A stretch of DNA of 64,000 nt from Septoria linicola (lineage: Eukaryota > Ascomycota > Dothideomycetes > Mycosphaerellales > Mycosphaerellaceae), in contig CP099421.1 of NCBI GenBank assembly GCA_024114885.1, positions 2,604,001-2,668,000 of the forward strand, read 5' to 3'. Made by a program: the position numbers and the translations under genes. Positions within the stretch are counted from its first letter, which is position 1. Each line of letters opens with the position of its first letter. Below, one piece after another: positions 31,552 through 44,481 of this stretch. The notes under the pieces are model-generated. The model saw nothing but the letters and a program-made list of their open reading frames with translations, was not told the DNA's origin and ran no database searches.

Positions 31552-32035
31552 ATGTCTCAGTCCACTCTCACGAACATGAAACGCGTCGTTCAAGCTACGC
31601 TCGATGGCTTGAATGCTTGGGATCTTGAGACCATAGTGGCTGTTCGCTCGCAAGACTTTCACTTTCAAGTCTTGCCCACATCGCTGGGGCAGACGCCAAA
31701 GAACATGAAGGAGTATCGTGAACTCTGGGACACCCTTCTCACCCCAACATTCCAACAATTCAAAGTATGTAGCCTTGCGCGCCGCTTGATATGAGCTGAC
31801 TAGCTCACCCTAGATCACGCCTCTCAATGAGATTTATGATGTTGGGCAGAAGAAGGCAACAGTCTACACTACGATCGAGATTGTGACCGCGGTAGGACCT
31901 TTCAATTACGAGATGATTCAGATCTACACTCTCAGCGGAGACGGAGAAAAGCTGACGAGACTCGAGGAGTTCTTCGATAGTAAAGTGTACCTCGAGGTAG
32001 CAGCTACGTTTGGCGGAGGACCGCAGGCGAAGTAA
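31552..32035 (+). CDS. SnoaL-like (NTF2 fold) small protein
   Basis: Exons are 31552-31764 and 31814-32035, 144 aa. The N-terminal helix MKRVVQATLDGLNAWDLETIVAVRSQDFHFQVLP, followed by strands with VYTTIEIVTAVGPFNYEMIQIY and LEEFFDSKVY, matches the cone-shaped NTF2/SnoaL-like fold. That fold includes polyketide cyclases, dehydratases and many fungal proteins of unknown role. The intron has donor GTATGT and a GCTGAC branch point; the acceptor at 31813 keeps frame, and a nearer AG does not. Probably cytosolic. I cannot assign a substrate, and no biosynthetic cluster surrounds it. Confidence 0.8.
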
Positions 32036-32468
32036 GGTTGTGCAACGTGAACTGCTCATGCTATAACGAAACACTAAGTGGATGTTGAAGCATTGATACT
32101 ATGGCCATCAACAATCCAGACAGTCTAATCTCAATGACATCGTGGGGGTTATTGACTTACGCCTGCAGTCAGGATATCATTTCGCGGCCGATCAGAGCAC
32201 GCCATGCCGGTTAAAATCCCCCAACATCATTTTCGGTGACGCCACCTCTTGTGTAGCAACGGCATGCAAGACTGAAGCTGGCATGTTGCTGCTCATGTCA
32301 CACAAGATCATCATCACCGCCATACCAAGAGCCTTGGCAAGAGGAGAGCTCGGCTCAATGCCTGCCGATGGAGACATCCTGCAGACCACATCCCGATACC
32401 ACATATATGAGCCGCATATCCAATGTCTCGAGTAGCTATAGCAGTGTTCTGTGGGTTTTGTCGCTGGA
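32036..32468. other. Intergenic, promoter side of the GH43 gene
   Basis: 430 bp with no recognised gene. A small plus-strand ORF (32142-32435) has no domain and no supporting features. Confidence 0.4.
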
Positions 32469-34023
32469 ATGCTGCAATCACTGATCTATCTAGGCCTTGC
32501 CCTGTCAGCTAGAGCCAAGTACATCGCTCCAGGCGGTAAATGGCTCGACACAGAGGGCAACTTTGTCAATGCCCATGCTGGAGGTTTGACTGTCGATAGC
32601 GATAGTGGCAAGTTCTACTGGTTTGGCGAACGGAAGACGGAAGATCAGCCAGAGGGTGGAGGTGTGTCGGTGTACAGTTCTGAGGATCTGGGAACATGGG
32701 AGTACCATGGTCTGGCGCTAGAACCGATCGAAGGTCATCCTTACATTGGCCCAGAACACATCATCCAGCGTCCAAAAGTGGTCTGGAGCGAGCCCTCGCA
32801 GCAGTATCATGTAAGTCAGCCACAGACTCAACCAAGATCTATACTTACAAGTATTTTAGATGTGGTGGCATGCCGATAACAGCACCTATGGCTGGCTTCT
32901 CCAAGGTCTTGCTACTTCGCCAAACATTACAGGTCCCTACAGTTTCGTTGATGCTGTAGCGCCTCTCGGGAACTGGTCTCAGGACTTCGGCATCTTCACC
33001 GACTACAAAGACGGCAAGAACTATGCTTTGTACTCGAACGGAGATCGTCGCGAGGGTCGAGATGTGTATCTGACCAGTTTCAATGACAATGTGACTGAGC
33101 TCGATTCCGTGATCCATCGATGGGACAAATTCGACCTGGAAGCGCCAACTATCATCCAGACGGACAAGAGCTACTACGCTCTGATGTCCCATAAGACAGG
33201 ATATCGTCCAAATAGTGAGTAATTCCTATAGGTGACCGAGAATCGTGCTGACCTAGTCACAGACGTTGTCGCCTTTCGAGCAGATTCTCTTTCCGGACCA
33301 TGGTCTCAGCCATTCTTTGTAGCGCCTCTGAACACCCGAACATACAACTCGCAATCGGGCTTCTCGATCCGCATCAATGGAACCAAGAAAACGACTTATC
33401 TGTATCTCGGCGACCAGTGGGACTCTCGCTCTGTTTGGGAGAGTCGATATATCTGGCTGCCTATGGACATTGATGATGAGAAGAAGACGCTCGAGCTGGC
33501 GTGGCACGATGTTTATGACCTGGATGTCAAGACGGGCATATGGTCGCCTATCGAGGGCCAAACGTATTATGCCAAAGATGCTGTCGTCGAGGGAGACGCG
33601 TTCAAGCAGGAAGCCAACTTTGCGAGTGGTGGCACAATCGTGACAGGAATCTCTGGAAACGACAGCACAGTAACGTTCGAAGGGATTGAAGGCAACGGTA
33701 AGCCGCAGTGGGTGTCCTTTTACTACCAGAACACCGATGACATGGGTTATGGCGATCAGCCTGCCGGTGGTCCGGATCGTATCGGTGGGACCTGGGTTCT
33801 GAGGCGCGTCAGCAGCGTTATTGTCAATGGAGATGAGACGGAAGTGCATGAGTTACGACAGCGCGACACTCACAAAAGCATCATTCTGTCAACGCCACTT
33901 CAGCTGACCTTGAACGAGGGAAACAACAACACTATCACGATCGGAGGGCTCTCCAACGGAAATGGCACACTGGGCGCTGATATCGATCGCATTGTTGTAT
34001 ATCCCGCAGAGCCACTGGAGTGA
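32469..34023 (+). CDS. GH43 exo-beta-1,3-galactanase-like enzyme with CBM35-type domain
   Basis: Exons are 32469-32810, 32860-33214 and 33263-34023 (485 aa). A signal peptide (MLQSLIYLGLALSARA) precedes KWLDTEGNFVNAHAGGL, then FYWFGERK. This opening is characteristic of GH43 subfamily 24 exo-beta-1,3-galactanases, as are QRPKVVWSE, MWWHADNSTYGW and LEAPTII. After about residue 310 a second beta-sandwich begins (TYYAKDAVVEGDAF and so on, ending LGADIDRIVVYP) and resembles CBM35, which binds galactan. The enzyme would release galactose from the beta-1,3-galactan backbone of plant arabinogalactan proteins outside the cell. ATG 32469 is preferred over the longer GTG-initiated frame. The gene ends 11 bp before the end of the opposing GH105-like gene. 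Confidence 0.88.
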
Positions 34024-34034
34024 GCTATCTGTAG

Positions 34035-35338
34035 CTAGCAAAGCTTCTCTACCTCTAGCGCAGCAAGAATAAAAGCGCTAGTGCCTAACAAGCTGTCAAG
34101 CACAGTCGGCCTAGTAATGTAGTACTTTGTCATTGTCAGTGCGCATCTCATGACCGAGTGAGCTGACTTACCTCATAGTCCACATTGCCACTCAAGCTTG
34201 CGACTGAACTCGTTCCGTTGAGACTGAGAGTGCTGTTCTGATTGTCTAGCAGATATCTTTGCTTGATATCGTTGAATATGCCAACTCCTGCGAGTTGAGC
34301 TCTCAGCCTCAGCGGCTCGTGCTCAAGCCAACCCATTCTTGCTCCTCTAAGGAGCGAGTAAGCAGTCATGAGGCTGGAGCTGGCCTCGATGAAGTTACTC
34401 TTGCCATCGAACGTTGCGCCTGGGCGATCGACAACCTGCCAGACTCCATAATTTCCTTCGATTGCCAGACTTCGATCGCTTGCATCCAGCTGCGCCACTA
34501 CCAAATCGTGGTATAGATCCTTGAAGTTGTAGATCAGGTCACTGTATTGCGTTTCCAGAAGCTCAATGCTGTTCACAATGCCAAGGGTATACCAAGCCTG
34601 AGATCGGGACCACACCACAGGACTTGCGCCGTCTTTGCCTTGTGCCCAGGTGTGGTTCTTCGTCGGATCATAGCCATGCACGGAGAGGCCATCGTCGCGC
34701 TCCGTAATGCTTCTGAGAAGGCTAACCTGCTTCCAGGCCGCGGCTTCATTCAAGTAGTTCGTGTCACTTGCGTAGTCGAACTCTCTGGACAGGATTGCGA
34801 ATGGCGCGTACGAGTACATGCCATCAAGGTAGCTGAGATTCCGATACGCAGTCAAATTGAGCTGATTGTCGAAGTACCACAGGCCGCCATTGGCGTTGCG
34901 CTTCTGATTGACAACAGACTGCTGCAAAGCCTTGAGGGTAGGTATATAAGTCTCATTCCTCGTCTCGTTGAATAGTCGAATTATGGCTGAGCCTATCGAC
35001 AATCGGTCCAGTACCAGCTCTGTATTCTTCGTCGCGTTTGCGAGTGTACTGTTAGCGCTCACTATGCTGCTTTCCAGAAAGGCCTTCCATTTCTGCTTCT
35101 GGGTCGCGTTATTGGAAGAGGTAATGCTCTCATGAACAGCTTGCTGGAAGAACCCGATTTCTAGCAGACCTGTCGCGGCACTACTGGTCTCGAGCCCCTG
35201 GCCACGTGCAATATTGCTCTCGAGCATCCTGGAGGCCAGTCCGTCCACACCGGCCGGACATTCTAATCTCTGTGCGGTTGAGGGACTCAGAATGCCCCCA
35301 AGCAGCGCTATCGTGCGCCACGTCGTGGCAAGTAGCAT
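34035..35338 (-). CDS. GH105-like unsaturated uronyl hydrolase, secreted
   Basis: Two exons, 35338-34172 and 34124-34035 (418 aa). The intron (47 nt) has GTAAGT and a CACTGAC branch point and joins VDYE to YYITRPTVLDSLLG, ending in the family-typical AFILAALEVEK. Secretion is supported by an N-terminal hydrophobic stretch ending STAQ. GH105/GH88 hallmarks are NGGLWYFDN, YLDGMYSYAPFAI, a HGYDPTKNHTWA segment and VVWSRSQAWYTLGIV. Many N-glycosylation sites (NAT, NLT, NST) fit an extracellular enzyme. GH105 enzymes remove unsaturated galacturonic or glucuronic residues left by lyases from pectin or arabinogalactan side chains. The convergent GH43 neighbour makes an arabinogalactan role plausible (inference). 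Confidence 0.85.
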
Positions 35339-36262
35339 GTCTGATTAGATATCGCTGCGCGCTCACTCAAGTCGATTGTCATCTGTTAGATGTGAAGCTG
35401 AACGACTTTTCTGCAGTCCTTCTACGAACACGGAGAGATTACTTGCAGATCAGCGCTTACATGGGTATCCTGGCTGTCTAGAGACATTTCGTGATGACCA
35501 CGCTCATCTTCTGAATGGCATGGCGCACACGTGCTACCACTGAAGAGGTATTCCATCGTATTACTTGTTGAAATGGTGGCACACTGCGCCTCGAATCTTG
35601 TCTGGGTGTAGACGGACAAAGGCAATGGTTGTGAAGTTGCCGTTGTGTCACTGTCAGCTCGGCCCGATGGTTGCCGAGACACTCGACCTCTTTCCCGCAC
35701 CTTTCACTACACTTCACGCGTTTCCAGCGCATATCCTGAGAAACAGCATCTTCATTGCGGTATGGCGGAACCGTCATGGTCTGTCACCACAGTGCATAGG
35801 GCCAACTTGTGGTCGTAAGAGCTGCGGCGAAGTCGAGGCCATCCCGCTACTGACATTCAACACACGTTGAGAGCAGCATGACGCGGGACAGTCTGCCGAC
35901 GTACATGAGAGGGAGCGTCTTGCTTAGCTATCCCAATGATAATACTGCGAAGATGTCACAGTCAACGTTCCAGCAAGCGTATACAGATATGCGACATCGC
36001 AGGTCAAGAGTAGAGTCAGCACAAAGTTGTCGTCGTCCTCGGCTCCGGCTCTGCGTGCGCCCCGCTTTGCTGATCAGCCTCGAAGGGATTACAGCGGAAA
36101 TGGGATATAACATGGTTTCCACACACAGATAGACCTGTGTCTCCATCATAAGGCGTCAGACATCGACCTTGCTTGCGGCCCGCATCTCATGTTGGTCGGT
36201 CTATGTCGCGGAAGTGGCATACGAATTTATTGTTAGACACAAGTCAGAGGCTGCATCTCGCA
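35339..36262. other. Divergent intergenic region between GH105-like and FOX2
   Basis: About 920 bp between two divergently oriented starts, so it should carry both promoters. Short ORFs on both strands show no domain and contradict each other in phase. No clear TATA or upstream element was identified. Confidence 0.4.
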
Positions 36263-39299
<3,037 letters not shown>

Positions 39300-39745
39300 G
39301 ACAAGTCCGCTGCAACGAAGGAGAAATGAGCCTCAATCGTCATTGTCTTCTCAACTGATGTTGACATTGGTGATCGATAAGCAGAAGAAGAACGTTTGTC
39401 ATCGTTAATGAGAGGTCGGTCCAGGATAGCGCGTACCAGTGAATGTGCCAAGGAGTGTTGAGCCTCGCTCAGCCTCAAACCCTACTTGCCCCACAATAGA
39501 CTGGGACTATGCGCGCTCGACCGGCGCAGTCCTTCCCTGCGAATGGTAGGGTATGCTACACGTCGCTCTATAAACTCCATCCTGAAGCGCAGAACATCGT
39601 AGCGCTGTACCAGACTCACGCAATCGGATCGATACTGCCGAGTAAATACAAGTACAGCAGCGAGAATGTATATAACTCTGAGAACTCACTCTCCATGGTA
39701 GAGCAAGACACGCCTCTACACGACAGCAACAACAATAAGAACAGG
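39300..39745. other. Intergenic with a TATA box for the downstream secreted gene
   Basis: No gene recognised. TATAAA at 39569-39574 lies about 170 bp before ATG 39746 and fits a core promoter. Confidence 0.4.
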
Positions 39746-41342
39746 ATGAACGTCTTTTCTAAGTGCCGTGCTGCATCGCTGCTATGGTTTGCAGCTTTCA
39801 GCTTTGGCGTCCTCCGGCCCTATTGAATCAGGTCAGCGACTTCCTGACAGCGAAGCTTTCCAAGGTCAACCATTTGAAGCTCACCCTCTGCGTTCCAAGA
39901 CAAGATACAATCCAGATTCTCTTGCCCTACACCGCAATACTGGCAACACACGCACCGATGACTACTCCAGTCCCCTCGGGCACAATCTAACCATCAGTTC
40001 TATACAATCCTCCACTCCAGCGCCGTTGCTCTTCGCACCAGATGGAAAGCTTACAGCAGGAACAACATGTTTGAACGAAACCAATCAACCCCGCACTTGC
40101 GTCGTGACCATCGACCCAAGCACTTTCGAGGTTCTCGACGAATGGATCCAGCCTCTGAAATCCTCTATCGGGTTCTTCAGCTTAACATACCTGACCATGA
40201 CGGGAGATCGAATCCTCCTTTCCGGACCGAACCTGATCTACGAACTCCGGCGAAGTGAGGACGACAAACTGTCTACTGAGCAGGATATCGACTTTTCCGA
40301 TCTGCTCGGCACCAGCGGCCAGCTCCTCAGCGTACTCTACGATGCTGTTGGAAATCTCTGGTTCACCACCGGTGGCTCTGCAGGAGCTGGATTCGAGATC
40401 GCATCAAATGATTCGACCATTGGATATCTCACACCTGATGGCACGCGAGAAACTCTTGTACTGGAGAGCCAAGTGATTGAGAACAGCATAGCCATGAACG
40501 ACGGTGTTGTATATGCTTTCACAGGACCCGCAGGCGAAGCTGCGAATGGACCGAGCGCGGGATTCTTCTATGCTGTGCAAGCCAGCTCTAATGGCGTGCA
40601 GACTCTCTTTCGCGAAGAATACAATGCAGGCAGTGGCCTCAAGGATGGCGGCTTCTCTCGCGGATCGGGATCTTCGCCCAATCTACTCGGAAACGAATAC
40701 ATCGCAATAAGAGACAACGCCGACGATCAAGTGAACTTGCTCGTATTCAAACAGGCTACCGATAGCACTGATCCGGCAACAACAACAGACTCAGCTACTG
40801 CTGGAAAAGGCTCAGTATGTTCCATCCCACTCTTCAACTCCGGCACATCCGCCTTCGAAGCCACCTTCGTCAGCCACTTCGATGAAACCAACTACGCTCT
40901 CGTAGCCACAAACTGCTACAAATACCCCACCATCTACTTCGACAACCGCGAGTTGCCAATCGACAGAGACTGGAACAAGCCCACTGCCATGGGTGCTGGA
41001 CTCACACGCATCGATGTCGAACCGCAGGTCGATGGACCAGTCAAATGTAGCGTTCGTTGGCACAACCAGGAGAGTAAGACGAGCAGTATTGCTACGCTGA
41101 GCACAAAGACTGGTCCGCTTTATAACTACTATCAGGATCTGGAGTTGGCGGAGCAGGGCGAGTATGTTTGGTATATGGTTGCTATGAATTGGGAGACTGG
41201 AGAGGAGGTGTGGCGAGTCATGACGGGTACGGGAGGAGGTTTTGATAATAATTTCCAGACGCCTACGATTGCGCCTGATGGGTGTTTGTGGATTGCGGTG
41301 GCGGAGGGGGTGGTGAAGATTTGCGATGGCGATGTAGTCTAA
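39746..41342 (+). CDS. Secreted propeller-like hypothetical protein, N-terminus unresolved
   Basis: The body (about 39800-41342, roughly 510 residues) is an extracellular-looking protein. It contains repeated beta-strand motifs (LTMTGDRILLSGPNLIYELR, SVLYDAVGNLWFTTGGSAG, NTSE/NETN-type sequons, TIAPDGCLWIAVAEGVV) and resembles fungal hypothetical beta-propellers. The frame has no ATG near its start. ATG 39746 gives a good signal peptide (MNVFSKCRAASLLWFAAFSF) but in another frame that ends after 26 codons. Either a poorly conserved intron (donor GTCCTC at 39809, acceptor 39899) joins them, or one base has been gained or lost near 39790. The continuation LSALASSGPIES also looks like a signal-peptide end, which favours an indel. 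Function unknown. Confidence 0.6.
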
Positions 41343-41430
41343 TAGAGATACCAGCAGCAGGTTCTGGGAGCGCTGTGTAATCTAGAGTCTATAGGTTCAT
41401 GCAAGTATAGAATCTGAACATTTTATCTCG

Positions 41431-41640
41431 ACGAATTGCGAAATGAAAATCTTCGTCAAGGGCGCGTTTGGTAGCGCAGTGAACGATCAATAGTAGAGAA
41501 ACCTAGCGATTCAAGCTATTTTGTGAGCTGCTTTTACAAATTTTGGACTTGGAGAAATAGAAATCATTTAGCCTGTCTCCACGCATTGCAAGGTGGAAAT
41601 CTTCGTCGGAAGGTACCGCTAGGACCGCGGTGAACGATTC
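41431..41640. repeat. Diverged direct duplication of a coding segment
   Basis: 41431-41490 and 41581-41640 share a 60-bp core (GAAAATCTTCGTC / GGAAATCTTCGTC, then GCGCAGTGAACGAT / CGCGGTGAACGAT). On the minus strand both read as F-T-A ... DEDFH-x-A-x-R-x-D. The right-hand copy lies in the last exon of the hypothetical gene ending at 41503. The left copy is outside it and probably untranslated. Confidence 0.6.
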
Positions 41641-43182
41641 AGTCACGGAGGTATCCACGATATAGGACAGATACAGCCTCTCTGGAAGCATTTCACAGCG
41701 ATTTCTGCACTCGAGAGTGCGGGGTCTAAGTCTTTCACGACACAGGCGGCTTGTCATCGTCCGAACAAATTCCAACAAAGTCAGAGAAGTTGTCGTAGGC
41801 ATGTCCAAGCTCAGTATAGTAGCAGAATCCGAACAATGTTGACCAACCTCATCAGAAAGCCGGACAAGACCTGACGTTGCTAGGCCCATCACCCACTCCC
41901 GCAGCTTCCAGTATCTGAGCTCTAGCCATGAGCTCGCGCAATTCTTCTCATGCAATACGCTTCATACTGGCGAGAACTTCTTAGCAACATCCTTGGGCGT
42001 GAAGGGTGGCAGTGCCATTGCGTGGTATCGAGAACAATCTCCTGCTATTGAAGCTCTTTGGGAAGTGCTGTCGCTGAGAAACCCGAGCTGGGCAGCTGCT
42101 TTGCTCACTTCAGAGCAAGCTAGACAGCCGTGTTTAGATGCCCCAGCTGAGGTTGGAAAGCCCTTGAGGAGCTCCGCGAGTTGCGCTATGTCACCAGAGA
42201 TGCCATTGGAATGCATCCAATCTTGGGTCAGACGTTGTTGGAGCTCCGGCTTGTGTGCGAGCATCTCGAGAGTGAGCAGGATCGTACCAAAGTGTACTGT
42301 GCCGGAGGAATTTGTGCCATTCAATAGGTCACAGTCTATCCCAACTGATTGAGGTTGTTTGCTGAAGGTATACCTCCCAAGCATATCTCGAAGCACATCT
42401 TTGTCGAGGTCGGAGTCTTCCTTAGTGAGCTCGTCGAGGCATCCGTTAATCGACTTCGTGCGAGTGCCAGTCAATCTTGCTTGTTGGAATTCGACAAGCG
42501 TATATTGTGGCTCTCTCGTGCGAAATGGCGACCTCACTCCAGCTACAGTTGGTGGTTCTTTCGGTATCCAGTCTGTTTCCTCTTGGATGCTTGATTCGTG
42601 TAAGCAGACAAGACGCAGGTAGGCCATGCAGCCTTTTGCCCAATCCTTTGGGTCTTCACAAAAGGGGTCCTGGCACCCAGTGATCTGATCAAGCTCATCA
42701 TGTTCTTCACAATGAGGAGTTCCACTTGCCTTATGATCATCACGGACTTGATCAGCCCTCACATCAGATCTAAACCGTGCTAGCCATTGTGAATGATGCT
42801 CAAGTTCAGCTCTAAAATATTTCACAATCAGGTTGAGGTTGTTTAGTTTTGCCTAGGATCTATGATTAGCGATACAAGAGAGGATGCTTCAAGCGCAAAA
42901 CTTACCGTGGCGTCCTTGATAAAAGACCTCATCTCATCAAGCCATGCCGAAAGAGTCCCGGGTTTGGCCTCCAGCATCTGGTTGTCCACATCCTCAATGG
43001 CTGTATCTACAGACGCAAGGCTGAGAGAGAGCATCTGGTGCAAGCGCTTGCGGCCATTTCTACCATAACGAGGGCTGCTCTGCGCGTCTGTCGCGATTTT
43101 TTGTTGACCAGGGTGTCTTGCAAATGCCAAGATCTGGATGATTTGATATGCATTCGGGGGTCGGGAGAGTGCTTCTTCGTCT
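41503..43182 (-). CDS. Uncharacterised fungal protein, 5' end missing
   Basis: Three exons can be joined: up to about 43182 down to 42906, 42852-41968 and 41919-41503. Intron 42853-42905 is good (GTAAGT, CTAAT branch point, CTAG) and joins FIKDAT to AKLNNLNLIVKYFRAELEHH. Intron 41920-41967 (GTATGA donor) is weaker but keeps frame; without it the protein ends FSPV. The first exon opens after a stop near 43195 with no ATG (SRDEEALSRPPNAYQIIQIL), so a further 5' exon is expected beyond a CTAG acceptor at 43183. The sequence is mixed helical with a late Cys pair (HGCLACSEV). I recognise no domain and assign no function. Confidence 0.5.
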
Positions 43183-43284
43183 CTAGAAGTGTCGTCTTAT
43201 CGTTCTAGTCCCCGGGAGATATGTCGTTTAAGCGTAGCGTCATGACCTCGAAATAATCCCACTTGCCTAAGCGTAAACGTCTAC

Positions 43285-44075
43285 TCATCGCGTGACAGCT
43301 GACTGCCATGATGTAGCATTGTAGTCGAGCTCGTGCTTGTCTTGTGTCTTCAGGCGTATAACACACGGAGTAGTCCTGTAGCAAGACTTGTAGAGTGCCT
43401 GTCGCAGCACGTCAGTCTGCTGTTTCTGATCCGGCTCCCGACTGTCTTCCATTTTGTTGACACAGTAAAGCGCGACTCTCCAACACATCACAGATTCACA
43501 CTCTCCAGCTCGCAACTCACCCATATGCTCCGCCAGACTCATCTCCCCCTTTCCATCACCATACCTCCTCAGCACATACTCAACAGGATCGCCACCTCCT
43601 TCATACTCCGTCGCGCGTCTCACATCTGCACCAGCACAAACCCTCAGCGGCATGCTCCCGCCCGACGACATGGCAAAAACCACATTCCCCAACCTCCTCA
43701 GCACACTCCGTCCATCTCCACATTTGATTTCGCAGCACTACTCATCATCCGACCCCATAACGACATCCTCCTCATCACGGATGCAGAGATTAGGTTTACA
43801 CAACTTCGGACTAAAGAGATTCTTCTGTGAGAATTTCTCGCTGTTCTGATCTGGGTTTTGACGCCGACCGAGCTGCGCGAGAGCTTCTAGGAGGGTGGAG
43901 TAGTTTTTGATCTATTTGTAAGGACGTTAGAGGAGCGCGGAAGGAAAACAGAGGATGGAAACTCTTAAGGTAAGGAAGAGTCATGGAGAATGGGAAAAGA
44001 ACGACATACATTTTCGAGAACATCGGCGGTGGCGAAGGGGTCACTGTCCTGAGGTTGAGCATCAAGCATGGACAT
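43285..44075 (-). pseudogene. Uncharacterised protein gene with in-frame stop
   Basis: Exon 1 (44075-44010) starts MSMLDAQPQDSDPFATADVL. A 98-nt intron with GTATGT joins in phase to exon 2 at 43911 (IKNYSTLLEALAQLGRRQNP). The frame then meets TAG at 43738-43740 (after VVMGSDDE) and continues without break for 150 codons (CCEIKCGDGRSVLRRLGN, ECESVMCWRVALYCVNKM). Both parts look coding in the same frame, so I read the TAG as a nonsense mutation; CAG or TGG would be the likely parent. If instead the protein truly ends there, it is a 79-residue product with an acidic tail. No domain was recognised. Confidence 0.5.
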
Positions 44076-44481
44076 GATTGGATAGGATCCTTGATCTGAT
44101 CTCTAAAGGGTGCATTGCGATCGAGGGAGTAGGAAGAAAAGTCTTGTTTTTGCAATGTGTGTAGTTGGCCGACATTTCCTGGTTCGTGGAAAAGTATCAT
44201 TCGTACACAAAAGTAAAAGATGTGTCATTCATTGATATCTATACAAATGCTCGCTCGCTCGCTTGCTTACTTTGTCCATCCGACTTGGTCATCGCTACAT
44301 TGAACGTTGAGCTCAACTTTCCTGGCAATGAGGGTCGAGGCTGCGCGCCACATGATTGAAGTGATCGTGCGTGCAGAGCGGCATGCCTTGTAAGCAGCTT
44401 AATCTGCTGCTCACGATGGCTTCTCAGCGACATCGTCGCCGATGTGTTCTTTTGACTTCCATCAGACCATCAGCCTTCGTA
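44076..44481. other. Intergenic
   Basis: About 400 bp between the end of YME1 and the start of the small uncharacterised gene, both on minus. Nothing recognised. Confidence 0.4.

Noticed and set aside
32142..32435. Small plus-strand ORF before GH43
   Set aside because: No motif, no supporting start context, and antisense frames are equally open.
43333..43830. 165-residue plus-strand ORF
   Set aside because: Pro/Thr/His-rich shadow of the minus-strand gene, which has matching exons and better coding character.
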